From NCBI RefSeq assembly GCF_014873755.1, contig NZ_JADBEG010000001.1, positions 2,501 to 66,500 on the forward strand: a stretch of DNA of 64,000 bases, in the 5' to 3' direction. The stretch comes from Amycolatopsis lexingtonensis. GTDB lineage: Bacteria > Actinomycetota > Actinomycetes > Mycobacteriales > Pseudonocardiaceae. This document shows, piece by piece, positions 53,600 to 62,070 of this stretch; the stretch's first letter is position 1; the number at the start of each line of letters is the position of its first letter. Position numbers and translations under genes: made by a program. The notes under the pieces are model-generated. The model was not told the origin of the DNA, ran no database searches, and saw only the letters and a program-made list of their open reading frames with translations.

Positions 53600-54496
53600 A
53601 TGAGCGAGCCGGGGGAGCGGTCCCAGCCGCACGGGCAGTGGCAGCCGCCGGTGCCGCCGAAGCAGTCGTCGGCGACGGCGATCGCGCTGGTCACGGGGTC
53701 CGTTGTGGTCGTCGTCGTGATGGTGCTGGCGTTCCTGGCCTGGGGCTACCCCGGCTTCCTGCGCAAGCCGGACGCCCAGGCCGGCGGTGGTTTCTTCACC
53801 GCACCGGCGTCGACGACGGCGTCGTCAACGCCGCCGGTCGCGGTCACTTCGCCGGTCTCGATCCCGGGCGGCCGGGCCGCGATGCCGAAGCGGACGAAAC
53901 CGCTCGCCGACCCGGTGACCTGCGCGTTCACCCCTGACCCGGGCGCACCGGCCCCGAAGAAGGTCGCGCTCCCGCCGGACGGCCCGGCGCCGTCCTCCGG
54001 GACCGCCGACGTGCGGCTCGCCACGAGCGCGGGTGCCATCGGGCTGACGCTGGACCGCGCGCTGGCGCCGTGCACGGTGGTCAACTTCCTGAGCCTGGCG
54101 AAACAGGGCTTCTACGACGGCACGTCGTGCCACCGGCTCTCGGTGACGTCCGGGCTGCAGATGCTCCAGTGCGGCGACCCGGTCGGCGACGGGACCGGCG
54201 GCCCCGGCTACACGATCCGCGACGAGGTGTTCCCCGAGCTGACCTACGGCCGCGGCGTCCTGGCCATGGCGAAGACGACCCAGCCGGACACTGGCGGCTC
54301 CCAGTTCTTCCTGGTCTTCGGCGAGACGCGGATCCCGCCGGAGTACACGGTGTTCGGCAGCATCGACGACGCCGGCCTCGCCGTCCTGGACCGGGTCGCC
54401 CGCGGCGGCATCGACCCCGCGAAGCCGGGCATCGGCGACGGCAGCGGGCCCCCGAAGACCCCGGTGACGTTCACCGGGGTCACCACCACGCCGTGA
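53600..54496 (+). CDS. membrane-anchored cyclophilin-type peptidyl-prolyl isomerase
   Basis: A 298-residue extracytoplasmic foldase. One membrane helix (IALVTGSVVVVVVMVLAFLA, about residues 27-50), a Pro/Thr/Ser-rich linker, then the cyclophilin domain from about residue 125: TVVNFLSLAKQGFYDGTSCH, GGPGYTIRDE, GVLAMAKTTQPDTGGSQFFL. It catalyses cis-trans isomerisation of Xaa-Pro bonds in exported proteins. ATG 53600 has GAGGGGA upstream; an earlier in-frame ATG at 53570 is less likely. It is convergent with the monooxygenase gene, with no spacer. Confidence 0.9.
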   Translation: MSEPGERSQPHGQWQPPVPPKQSSATAIALVTGSVVVVVVMVLAFLAWGYPGFLRKPDAQAGGGFFTAPASTTASSTPPVAVTSPVSIPGGRAAMPKRTKPLADPVTCAFTPDPGAPAPKKVALPPDGPAPSSGTADVRLATSAGAIGLTLDRALAPCTVVNFLSLAKQGFYDGTSCHRLSVTSGLQMLQCGDPVGDGTGGPGYTIRDEVFPELTYGRGVLAMAKTTQPDTGGSQFFLVFGETRIPPEYTVFGSIDDAGLAVLDRVARGGIDPAKPGIGDGSGPPKTPVTFTGVTTTP

Positions 54497-56239
54497 TCAG
54501 GGCCGGTCGAGGACCGTCCGCACCGCGCTGAGCAGGGTTTTCGCGGCGTCGGGCGACGCGGCCGCGTGGCGCCAGGCGACGTAACCGTCCGGGCGGACCA
54601 GCAGGCAGCCGTCCTCGTCGATACCGCTCAGCCGGGACCAGTCGCCGTAGGCGTCGCGGGCGCCGGGGTCGCCGATCCGGACGGCGCGCAGGTCGAAGCC
54701 CAGCTCGGCGCCCACCTTGGCCGCCGCGTCGCGCCATGGCGTGCCGGTCAGGCCGGTCAGCACCGTACACCGGCCGCCGCCGACGAGGTCCAAAGTGGAC
54801 ACCCGGCGGCCGTGGGAGCCCACCAGCCACGCGTGCGGCAGCTTCGCGCCCGGCTCGGTGCTCGGCCGGTGGAACAGCTCGGGGTCCCGCTCCGGTTCCG
54901 CCGCGACGCCGTCGGGCAGCACCGCGCCGGAGACGTACCGCTGGTCCAGCTCGACGCCGTGCGCGTTGAACTCGTAGTGCTTCAGCTCGATCGCTTTTTC
55001 CAGCTCACGACGTTTGCGCGCGCCTTCGGCCGTGGCCGCCAGGCAGGTCTCGAGCCCGGCCATGATGCCGTCGGCGTCGGTGTCGCCGGTGATGCCCAGC
55101 GCGGCGAAGATCGGCCCGAACTGCTCGCGGCTGAGATTGGCCCGGTCGACGATCTGCTTGCCCACTGGCGCCCGTTCGGCGCTGTAGCTGTCCAGCAGTC
55201 CTTCGCCGGCCTCGCCGCGCAGGACCATCGCGAGCTTCCAGGCCAGGTTGTAGGAGTCCTGGATCGACGTGTTCGAGCCGAGCCCGTTGGACGGCGGGTG
55301 CCGGTGCACGGCGTCCCCGGCGCAGAACACCCGGCCGGACCGGTACTCGGTGGCGTAGTTGTGGTTGACCGTCCACAGCGACGTCGAGGTGATCTCGACC
55401 TCGAGCTCCGGGTCGCCGACCAGGTCGCGCACCAGCCGCGTCGCCTCCTCGACGTCGACCTCCGGCGGGGCCTGCTCGATGTCGTAGCCCCAGGTCAGCA
55501 GCCATTCGCGCCACGGCCGGACCATCCGGACCAGACCCATCCCGATCCCGCCGAGGTGCGCGCCCGGCCGCATCACCCAGTACAGGACGCTCGGCCGGTG
55601 GGCCACGTACGGCGCGAGGTCGGCGGTGAACGTGATGTTCATGCTGCCCGCCTTGCCGGTCTGCCCGGCGATCGGCAGGCCGGCCTGCTCGGCGACGCGG
55701 CTGCGGGCGCCGTCCGCGCCGATCAGGTACTTGGCGCGCAACGTGAACTCGTCACCGCGGACGCGGTCGCGGAACCGGGCCGTGACACCGTCGCCGTCCT
55801 GGGTGAAGTCGAGGAACTCGGTGTCCAGCCGCAGTTTCGCGCCGCGCGCGGCGGCCTCGCTCACCAGGATCGGTTCGAGGTAGGTCTGCGGCAGGTCGAT
55901 CATGTGGCACGGGCTGGCCGCGGCGTACTCCGCCGCCGACCGGTCGCCGGTGCCCCAGCTGGCGATCCGGCCGATCTCCGGCCCGGTCAGCGAGGTGCAG
56001 AGCACGGTGTCGCCCATCAGCTCCGGCGGGGTGCCGGCGGCGAGGGCCTTGTCCTCGACGCCGAGGTCGCGCAGCACCTCCATGGTGCGCTGGTTGGTGA
56101 TGTGCGCGCGGGGCGTGTTCGCCGTCCAGCCGTACTTGGTGGCCAGCACCGTGGGTACGCCGTAGGTGGCGAGCAGCAGGGCCGCCGAGCCGCCGGCCGG
56201 GCCGCTGCCGACCACGATGACGTCGGTGTCGTAGCTCAT
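54497..56239 (-). CDS. FAD-dependent aromatic monooxygenase (PheA/TfdB type)
   Basis: A 580-residue flavoprotein hydroxylase. FAD fingerprint VIVVGSGPAGGSAALLLATY at the N terminus, the DG motif YLIGADGARSRVAEQAG, and GD motif VFCAGDAVHRHPPSNGLG. A C-terminal thioredoxin-like domain follows. Next to a hydroxyquinol dioxygenase its natural role is hydroxylation of resorcinol or a related phenol to hydroxyquinol using NADPH and O2 (inferred). ATG 56239 overlaps the upstream gene stop by 4 bases. Confidence 0.9.
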   Translation of the reverse strand: MSYDTDVIVVGSGPAGGSAALLLATYGVPTVLATKYGWTANTPRAHITNQRTMEVLRDLGVEDKALAAGTPPELMGDTVLCTSLTGPEIGRIASWGTGDRSAAEYAAASPCHMIDLPQTYLEPILVSEAAARGAKLRLDTEFLDFTQDGDGVTARFRDRVRGDEFTLRAKYLIGADGARSRVAEQAGLPIAGQTGKAGSMNITFTADLAPYVAHRPSVLYWVMRPGAHLGGIGMGLVRMVRPWREWLLTWGYDIEQAPPEVDVEEATRLVRDLVGDPELEVEITSTSLWTVNHNYATEYRSGRVFCAGDAVHRHPPSNGLGSNTSIQDSYNLAWKLAMVLRGEAGEGLLDSYSAERAPVGKQIVDRANLSREQFGPIFAALGITGDTDADGIMAGLETCLAATAEGARKRRELEKAIELKHYEFNAHGVELDQRYVSGAVLPDGVAAEPERDPELFHRPSTEPGAKLPHAWLVGSHGRRVSTLDLVGGGRCTVLTGLTGTPWRDAAAKVGAELGFDLRAVRIGDPGARDAYGDWSRLSGIDEDGCLLVRPDGYVAWRHAAASPDAAKTLLSAVRTVLDRP

Positions 56240-57987
56240 TCGGTGCTCCCCTGGATCCGGAAGGTGAAGTCGAGCCGCTGCCGGGAGAAGTCGACGATCA
56301 GGCCGTCCTTGACGCCGAACACGGTGTCGGAGTCGAGGTAGTCGCCGCCCGCGACGAACAGCTGCGTGATCAGCGTGCGGTAGCCGGGCTTGGCGATCAT
56401 GAAGTGCACGTGCGGCGCGCGGTAGGGGTGCCGCCCGACGGCGTTCAGCATCTCGCCGACCGGGCCGTCGGCCGGGATCGGGTACGCGCTCGGCACGATG
56501 GTCCGGAAGTTCAGCCTGCCATCGGCGTCGGTCCGGAACCGGGCGCGCAGCACCGGACCCTCCACTTCGGGCAGCTGGACGTCGTAGAAGCCGTCCTCAT
56601 TGGACTGCCAGACGTCGACGATCGCTTCGGGCACGGGCCGGTCTTCGGTGTCGGTGACCCGGATGTCGGTCCACAGTGGAGTGCCGGGGAGGCCGTCCGC
56701 GATGTCGGCGCCCTGCGGCGTCTCCGGCGGGCCCTCGACGTAGAACGGTCCCAGCACGGCCGACGGCGTCGTGTCCGGCGTGCGCGAGTTGGTCAGGACG
56801 TCGACGACGCTGGAGACGCCGAGGGTGTCCGACAGCAGGATGAACTCCTGCCGGGTGTCGGTCGTGATGTGCCCGGCGCGGGTCAGGAAGCCGATCGCGT
56901 ACTCCCACTCGTCCTGGGTGAGATCGGTGCGGATGGCGTAGCCGTGCAGGGTCTCGACGAGGTCGGTGAGGAGGGTGCGGACGCGGTCCGGCGCGCCGGC
57001 GAAGCTGGCGACGACCTGTTTCGTGAGCGCCTTGAGGCTCGGGCGCGCGGCCGGGCGGGTGCCGTGCAGGGCCTGGCGGAGGAGGTCGGCTTCGGGCTCG
57101 TCCTCGATGTCCGCTTCGGTGAGCCCGAGTTCGGCCAGCGAGTGCGGGATGGGGAGGCTCGCGGTGAGTTCGAAGACGTCGTCCGCGTCGTCGAGACCCT
57201 GGTGCGCCATGACGTACGGGAGGAGGACGGCGTGGGTTTCGGCGTGCGGCAGGCCGAACTTGCCGCCGAGGCGGTGGCAGAGCCGGTGGTGCAGTCCCAT
57301 CTCGACGGCGTCGAGGCAGCTGCCCGCCAGCCAGGCGCCGCGGAGGGCGTCGGTCCGGGCGTCCACATCGGACGGATCGGCGGCGATGCGCGGCAGGGCG
57401 CTCGTGAGCAGCCTGGTCGCCTCCGCGGCGAGCAGGTCGGTCATCGGGTTGGCGTCGGGGGCGTAGCGGGCTTCGACGGCGTGGGCGAGCGCGTTGAGGC
57501 CGCTGGCCGCGGAGACGCTCACCGGCAGGTCGAGGGTCAGGCCGACGTCGTAGAGGACGGCTTCGGGCCGGACCTTCGGGGTCTTCTGCGTGGTCTTGCG
57601 GCCGTCGGTGGTCTGGCCGAGCACGGAGGTCAGCTCGGAGCCCGCGTACGTCGTGGGGACGATCAGCTGCGGCAGGTCGGTGTGGAGGGCGATCGCCTTG
57701 GCCAGCCCGGTGGCCGAGCCGCCGCCGATCGCGACGACGCCGTCGACGTCGTGCTCGGCGACGAGCTTGAGCGCGCGCTCGGTGACGTCGACGGGGGTGT
57801 GCATGGCGGGCTCTTCGAAGCGCGCGGCGAGCCGGGAGCCGAGCGCTTCGGCGGCGCGGTCGCCGTGCCGCGGCCGCCCGATCAGCAGGACGCGGGTGAG
57901 CCCGAGCCGGCCGGCTTCGGCGCCGAGGGTGTCGAGCGAGCCGAAGACCACCCGGACGGGGTTCGCGGCGTAGCTGAACGAGGTCAT
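56236..57987 (-). CDS. maleylacetate reductase fused to hydroxyquinol 1,2-dioxygenase
   Basis: A 583-residue bifunctional protein. Residues 1 to about 335 form an iron-type dehydrogenase, maleylacetate reductase: AIGGGSATGLAKAIALHTDL, IVPTTYAGSELTSVLG, and metal site LGGKFGLPHAETHAVLLPYV. Residues about 345-583 are an intradiol dioxygenase: EWEYAIGFLTRAGHITTDTR, VLGPFYVEGPPE, and the iron ligands Tyr/Tyr/His/His in PSAYPIPADG and HPYRAPHVHFMIAKPGY. Together they cleave hydroxyquinol to maleylacetate and reduce that to 3-oxoadipate. The order on the chain is the reverse of the reaction order. The reductase half is slightly short at its C-terminal end. Confidence 0.9.
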   Translation of the reverse strand: MTSFSYAANPVRVVFGSLDTLGAEAGRLGLTRVLLIGRPRHGDRAAEALGSRLAARFEEPAMHTPVDVTERALKLVAEHDVDGVVAIGGGSATGLAKAIALHTDLPQLIVPTTYAGSELTSVLGQTTDGRKTTQKTPKVRPEAVLYDVGLTLDLPVSVSAASGLNALAHAVEARYAPDANPMTDLLAAEATRLLTSALPRIAADPSDVDARTDALRGAWLAGSCLDAVEMGLHHRLCHRLGGKFGLPHAETHAVLLPYVMAHQGLDDADDVFELTASLPIPHSLAELGLTEADIEDEPEADLLRQALHGTRPAARPSLKALTKQVVASFAGAPDRVRTLLTDLVETLHGYAIRTDLTQDEWEYAIGFLTRAGHITTDTRQEFILLSDTLGVSSVVDVLTNSRTPDTTPSAVLGPFYVEGPPETPQGADIADGLPGTPLWTDIRVTDTEDRPVPEAIVDVWQSNEDGFYDVQLPEVEGPVLRARFRTDADGRLNFRTIVPSAYPIPADGPVGEMLNAVGRHPYRAPHVHFMIAKPGYRTLITQLFVAGGDYLDSDTVFGVKDGLIVDFSRQRLDFTFRIQGSTE

Positions 57988-58028
57988 GCGGGGAGTATCG
58001 GACGTCCTGGGGGACGTGGTCCTGCACG

Positions 58029-58051
58029 TTCGTGCTGCCGGGCGGCACGAA
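58029..58051. promoter_or_regulatory. inverted repeat TTCGTGC/GCACGAA before the fusion gene
   Basis: Arms TTCGTGCTGCC and GGCGGCACGAA (one mismatch), separated by a single base, lie in the 75-base gap between the AraC gene and the fused enzyme gene. It could be an operator or a hairpin in the transcript. Confidence 0.5.
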
Positions 58052-58062
58052 ACGCGCGTGTG

Positions 58063-58935
58063 TCAGCCCGCCCGGCGCAGGGCGGCTGGGGTCGTGCCGA
58101 GCTGGGCACGCAGGACCCGCGTCAGGTGTTCCTGGTGCGAGAACCCGCAGCGGACGGCGATCTCCGCGATCGGGGCGTCGCCGGTACGCAGCAGCAACCC
58201 CGCCTGTTCCACGCGCAGCCGCAGCAGGAAGCGGTGCGGGGGCAGGCCGGTGCGGGCCTTGAAGCGGCGGGAGAACTGGCTGACGCTCAACCCCGCGAGC
58301 GCCGCCAGCTCGGCCAGCGGGACCGGCTCGGCCAGCCGGTCCGCCATGAAGTCCCGGACCGTCGCGAACTGCCGGTCCGAGAGCCCGCGGCCGACGGCTT
58401 CCGGCACGGTCCCGGCACCGTGGCGGCGGACGAGCTGGGCCGCGACGAGCGCCCCCAGCTGGTCGGCGTAGGTGCGGGCGCTGGGTTCCCAGTCGCGAAC
58501 GACGCCGTCGAGGCTCAGCACGAGCTGTTCGAGCAGGGGATCGGTGCTGCCCAGCTCCTCGGCGAGCCGGACCGGCGCGTTCTCCCCGGCGGCTTCCTGC
58601 ACGGCGTCGTCGGCGAGGTAGACGTGCACGGTGTCGAGCTCGCCGCCCAGCTCGACGGACAGCTCCGCGTGCGAGGGCTGCAGGAAGAGCCCGCCGACGG
58701 GCATCCGCTTGCTCTGCTCGCGCGCGGTCCCGACGCCGCGGCGTACGGTCACCGGGCCGTCGAGGTGCAGGATCAGCTGGTGGCTGCGCGCGGCCCCGAA
58801 CTCGGCGCGGTAGGGGCGTTCGCGCTGCCGGGAGACGTAGACGCGGTCCCAGCCGAGGCCCGCGCTGGTCCGGTCCGGGCGCACCCAGGGCAGGGCGAGG
58901 ATGCCGTTGGTGTCGGCCAGCCCGAGTTCGCCCAC
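58063..58935 (-). CDS. AraC-family regulator of the hydroxyquinol genes
   Basis: A 290-residue regulator of the AraC/XylS family. The N-terminal sensing part resembles AraC_binding_2 (YVSRQRERPYRAEFGAARSH). The C-terminal double helix-turn-helix has PLAELAALAGLSVSQFSRRF and IAEIAVRCGFSHQEHLTRVL. It lies upstream of and co-directional with the fused dioxygenase and the monooxygenase; likely activator of all three. GTG 58935, with GAGGAG ahead. Confidence 0.9.
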   Translation of the reverse strand: MGELGLADTNGILALPWVRPDRTSAGLGWDRVYVSRQRERPYRAEFGAARSHQLILHLDGPVTVRRGVGTAREQSKRMPVGGLFLQPSHAELSVELGGELDTVHVYLADDAVQEAAGENAPVRLAEELGSTDPLLEQLVLSLDGVVRDWEPSARTYADQLGALVAAQLVRRHGAGTVPEAVGRGLSDRQFATVRDFMADRLAEPVPLAELAALAGLSVSQFSRRFKARTGLPPHRFLLRLRVEQAGLLLRTGDAPIAEIAVRCGFSHQEHLTRVLRAQLGTTPAALRRAG

Positions 58936-58990
58936 GCCCGTCTCCTCGTCGTCGAGGCTGCTCGCGATGGTACGCCCGCCCTACTGCCAA

Positions 58991-59045
58991 CGTCTTGAAT
59001 GAGTCATTCAGGACCTCCGAAGACCTGAATGACTCATTCAAGACG
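58991..59045. repeat. perfect inverted repeat, second GAATGAGTCATTC copy
   Basis: Arms of 22 bases (58991-59012 and 59024-59045) pair perfectly around an 11-base loop. The arms are identical to those at 9905-9957 over 21 bases; only the loop differs. It lies between the AraC promoter region and the 3' end of the redox operon. Confidence 0.9.
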
Positions 59046-59083
59046 TTCGGCGAGCCGATCACCGGCGGCCAACGCACCGCGGC

Positions 59084-59881
59084 TCACCCCGGCGCGGCCC
59101 GCCCCTGTCGCCAGTAGCCCAGGAACGCGATGTCCCCCTTCGCCCAGCCCCGCTCCCGCACCAGGTGACGGCGCGCCCCGGTGGCCAGCGCCGCCTCCCC
59201 GGCCACCCACGCATAAGCCGGTCCGGGCGGAAGGTCCGCAGCCACGAGCGCCGACAGAGCCAGCTCGCCCGGCCGGTCCTCCGCCCGCGCCCGGGGCAGC
59301 CACCGCACACGCACCCCCGCAGGCACCTCGACCTCCCGGACATCGGCCGCCGAAGGCACCTCCAGGAACACCTCCGCCACCAGCCCGGCAGGCGCGTGGT
59401 CGAGGATCGCCAGGATCGCGGGCACCGCGCTCTCGTCCCCGGCCAGCAGCTGCCACGGAACCCCGGGCGGCGGCAGGTAACTGACACCGAGGTCGAACAC
59501 CCCGGCCGGATCGCCCGGGCGCGCCCGCCGGGCCCAGGAAGCCGCCGGGGCGTCGCCGTCGTGCAACGCGAACTCGATGTCGATCTCGCCGGGACGGGCT
59601 CGGCGGATCGTGTAGTTGCGGACCCAGGGGCGGCGGCTCTTCGGCAGCATCAGCACCTCGGCCATCCAGCCCTCGTTGTCCGGCGTCGGCATCCGCAGCC
59701 GGTCCTGGCCCGCGCGCGGGAAGAACAGCCGCACGGCCTGGTCGTGGCCCGCCGGTTCGAGGTCGGCGAGGTCCGGGCCGCCGAGGGTGATCGTGCGGAA
59801 CGACGGGCTCGGCGCCGTGTTCGCGCGGACTTCGAGGGTGAGCATCCGCCGCGTCTTCGGGCGGCGCACCTTGGGGATCAT
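59084..59881 (-). CDS. siderophore-interacting protein family flavoprotein
   Basis: A 265-residue FAD/NAD(P)H ferric-siderophore reductase-like protein. FAD-binding barrel with WVRNYTIRRARPGEIDIEFA and HDGDAPAASWARRARPGDPA, and the SIP nucleotide domain with LLAGDESAVPAILAILDHAP and AYAWVAGEAALATGARRHLV. It would reduce Fe(III)-siderophore to release iron, or act as a general flavin reductase. ATG 59881 overlaps the upstream stop (TGATG). It is the last gene of a three-gene operon. Confidence 0.9.
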   Translation of the reverse strand: MIPKVRRPKTRRMLTLEVRANTAPSPSFRTITLGGPDLADLEPAGHDQAVRLFFPRAGQDRLRMPTPDNEGWMAEVLMLPKSRRPWVRNYTIRRARPGEIDIEFALHDGDAPAASWARRARPGDPAGVFDLGVSYLPPPGVPWQLLAGDESAVPAILAILDHAPAGLVAEVFLEVPSAADVREVEVPAGVRVRWLPRARAEDRPGELALSALVAADLPPGPAYAWVAGEAALATGARRHLVRERGWAKGDIAFLGYWRQGRAAPG

Positions 59882-60762
59882 CAGACGTCCAGCACGAGCC
59901 GGGGCGAGCGCGCCCGTGACACGCAGGCGTACATCCGGCCCTCGGGTGCGCCGATGTCGTCGCGGTGCTCGGGTTCGCCGTCCAGCACGGAAAGCTCGCA
60001 GCTGCCGCAAACCCCTTCGCGGCAGCCCGACGGCACCGGACGGCCGGCGTGGTTCAGCGCGTCGAGCAGGGATTCGTCGGCGGGGACGCGGATCGTGCCG
60101 CCGGACCGCGCGCACTCCACTTCGAACGGCGTATCGGGCCCGAACTCCCGCCGCGTGGGCTGGAAGCGTTCGGTGTGCACGCGCGGGAACAGCGCTTCGG
60201 CCGCGTCCACCATGGACGCCGGGCCGCAGCAGTAGACCTCCGCCGCCGGGAACTCCGCCGCCAGTGCCGCGAGGTCCGGGCGGCCGTGGCCGAACAGCCG
60301 CACGCGGTCGCCGAACTCGGCGCGGAGGTCCGCCGCGAACGGCATCGTGCTGGGCGAACGACCGGCGTACACCAGCGTCGCCGCGGGCCCGGCGGCGCGC
60401 AGCATCGGCAGGATCGGCGTGATCCCGATGCCGCCCGCCAGGAACAGGTATTCCGGCGCCGGCACGAGCGGGAAGTGGTTGCGCGGCGCGGAAACTTCGA
60501 GCGTCCGGCCCGGTTGCAGGAACAGGTGGACGTACTCCGAGCCACCGCGGCTGAGCGGGTCGTGCCGGACCGCGATCCGGTACGCCGAGAGGTCGGCCGG
60601 GTCCCCGCACAGGGAATACTGCCGGGTCAGCCAGTTCGGCAGCGCGAGGTCGATGTGCGCGCCCGGTTCCCACGCTTCGAGCGGCCCTTCGTCGCCGCGC
60701 AGGACGAGGGAAACGACGTCGTCGGCGACGCGCTCGACGCGGTCGAGGATCGTTTTCTGCAT
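59881..60762 (-). CDS. PDR/VanB-family ferredoxin-reductase fusion protein
   Basis: A 293-residue oxidoreductase with three modules: flavin barrel (EPGAHIDLALPNWLTRQYSL), NAD domain (YLFLAGGIGITPILPMLRAA) and a C-terminal plant-type 2Fe-2S ferredoxin (SGCREGVCGSCELSVLDGEP, plus the last Cys in MYACVSRAR). Such proteins feed electrons to Rieske oxygenases or other partners; no oxygenase component is nearby. ATG 60762 begins at MQKTILDRV, 3 bases after the PPOX gene; the longer frame overlaps that gene. Confidence 0.9.
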   Translation of the reverse strand: MQKTILDRVERVADDVVSLVLRGDEGPLEAWEPGAHIDLALPNWLTRQYSLCGDPADLSAYRIAVRHDPLSRGGSEYVHLFLQPGRTLEVSAPRNHFPLVPAPEYLFLAGGIGITPILPMLRAAGPAATLVYAGRSPSTMPFAADLRAEFGDRVRLFGHGRPDLAALAAEFPAAEVYCCGPASMVDAAEALFPRVHTERFQPTRREFGPDTPFEVECARSGGTIRVPADESLLDALNHAGRPVPSGCREGVCGSCELSVLDGEPEHRDDIGAPEGRMYACVSRARSPRLVLDV

Positions 60763-60764
60763 GG

Positions 60765-61385
60765 TCAGTACAGCTTCCGGTAGCCCTCTTCGAGCAGCTG
60801 CTCGAGGAGTTCGGGATCGGCACCCATCGCCTCGGCGGCGACCTCGCCCGCCGACGGCAGCTCCGCCGCCAGCGCCTGGCTCGCCGGATCCCACAGCCGC
60901 GAGCGGATCAGCGCGCGGCCGCAGTGGAAGTACACCTGCTCGACCTCGATGATGATGGCGAGCATCGGCTCCTTCGCTTCAGTGCGCATGCGGGCCAGGA
61001 CGTCGGGCTCGTCGGTGACGTACGCGCGGCCGTTGACACGCAGGGTTTCCCGCGTGCCGGGGACGAAGAACAGCAGGCCGACGCCGTCGTTCTCGGCGAT
61101 GTTGCGGAAGGAGTCCGCGATCTTGTTGCCGGTGCGGTCGGGCATGGCGAGGGTGCGTTCGTCGAGGACCTTCACGAACCCGGGGTAGTCGCCCCGGGGC
61201 GAGCAGTCGGCGCGGCCCGCGGCGTCGGCGGTGGCCAGCGTCAGGAACGGCGAATGGGCGATGAAGCGGCGGGCGTGCCGGTCGATGCGGTCGCCGATCT
61301 TGGCTTCGATCATCGCTTCGGGCTCGCCCAGCCGGGCGCGCACCTCGGCCATGGTGACTCGGCTCAGCGTGTTTTTGCTGGTCAT
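60765..61385 (-). CDS. pyridoxamine-phosphate-oxidase-like FMN/F420-fold protein
   Basis: A 206-residue split-barrel flavoprotein: RFIAHSPFLTLATADAAGRA, CSPRGDYPGFVKVLDERTLA, FFVPGTRETLRVNGRAYVTD. It resembles the MSMEG_1061-type FMN-dependent group; the substrate is unknown. It is first in an operon with the ferredoxin-reductase and SIP genes. A minus-strand CATAAT box lies 6 bases before ATG 61385, overlapped by the likely TetR operator. Confidence 0.85.
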   Translation of the reverse strand: MTSKNTLSRVTMAEVRARLGEPEAMIEAKIGDRIDRHARRFIAHSPFLTLATADAAGRADCSPRGDYPGFVKVLDERTLAMPDRTGNKIADSFRNIAENDGVGLLFFVPGTRETLRVNGRAYVTDEPDVLARMRTEAKEPMLAIIIEVEQVYFHCGRALIRSRLWDPASQALAAELPSAGEVAAEAMGADPELLEQLLEEGYRKLY

Positions 61386-61395
61386 GGCACAATTA

Positions 61396-61409
61396 TGAGC
61401 AAATACTCA
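61396..61409. promoter_or_regulatory. probable TetR operator TGAGCAAATACTCA
   Basis: An imperfect palindrome with TGAG/CTCA ends in the 67-base gap between the divergent PPOX and TetR genes, overlapping the PPOX -10 region. It is the only symmetrical AT-rich sequence there. Confidence 0.55.
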
Positions 61410-61452
61410 GATCCTGCGCTACTCGCTTTCGAGCAGCGCGCGAGGAGGGGCC

Positions 61453-62070
61453 GTGAGTTCGGCCGAGCGCCGCATCCAGCCACGTAAACAGCCGCGTCAG
61501 GTCCGCGCCGAGCTGACCCGGGAGCGGATCCTGACCGCGGCTGCTCACGTTTTCGGCGAGTTCGGCTACGCCGCGGGCACCACGAACCGCATCGCCGAGC
61601 ACGCCGGCATCTCCATCGGCTCGCTGTACCAGTACTTCCCGAACAAGGACGCGATCCTGGCCGAGCTGCTGGTCCGCCACCTCGATAAAGGCACCGCCGC
61701 CACGGAACGGATCCAGCACGGGGAACTGCCCGCCTCGATCGAGGAGATCTTCCGCGTGTTCGTCCGCGGCGCGATCGAAACCCACCTCGGCGACCCGCAG
61801 CTGCTGCGCCTGCTCATCGAACAGGCGCCGCGGTCGAAGGAGCTGCTCGACAAGGTCGAGCGGCTGAAGCAGTCCCTGGTCTCCTACGTCCAGGAGCTGT
61901 TCGACCACCACCCCGAGGTCCGGGTCGCCGACACCGAGACGGCGGCCCGGCTCTGCGTCACCACGACCGAGCTCGTCGTCCACCAGCTCGTGGCCGACCG
62001 CGAGCCGGTGGACGCCGGGAAGCTGGAGAACGAGATGGTCGCGATGCTGACCCGGTACGTCACGGGGTGA
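61453..62070 (+). CDS. TetR-family regulator of the redox operon
   Basis: A 205-residue regulator. Helix-turn-helix: RERILTAAAHVFGEFGYAAG, TTNRIAEHAGISIGSLYQYF, PNKDAILAELL. The C-terminal domain (TetR_C_17-like) includes LLRLLIEQAPRSKELLDKVE. GTG 61453 follows GAGGAGG. The divergent three-gene flavin/iron-sulfur operon is its probable target. Confidence 0.9.
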   Translation: MSSAERRIQPRKQPRQVRAELTRERILTAAAHVFGEFGYAAGTTNRIAEHAGISIGSLYQYFPNKDAILAELLVRHLDKGTAATERIQHGELPASIEEIFRVFVRGAIETHLGDPQLLRLLIEQAPRSKELLDKVERLKQSLVSYVQELFDHHPEVRVADTETAARLCVTTTELVVHQLVADREPVDAGKLENEMVAMLTRYVTG

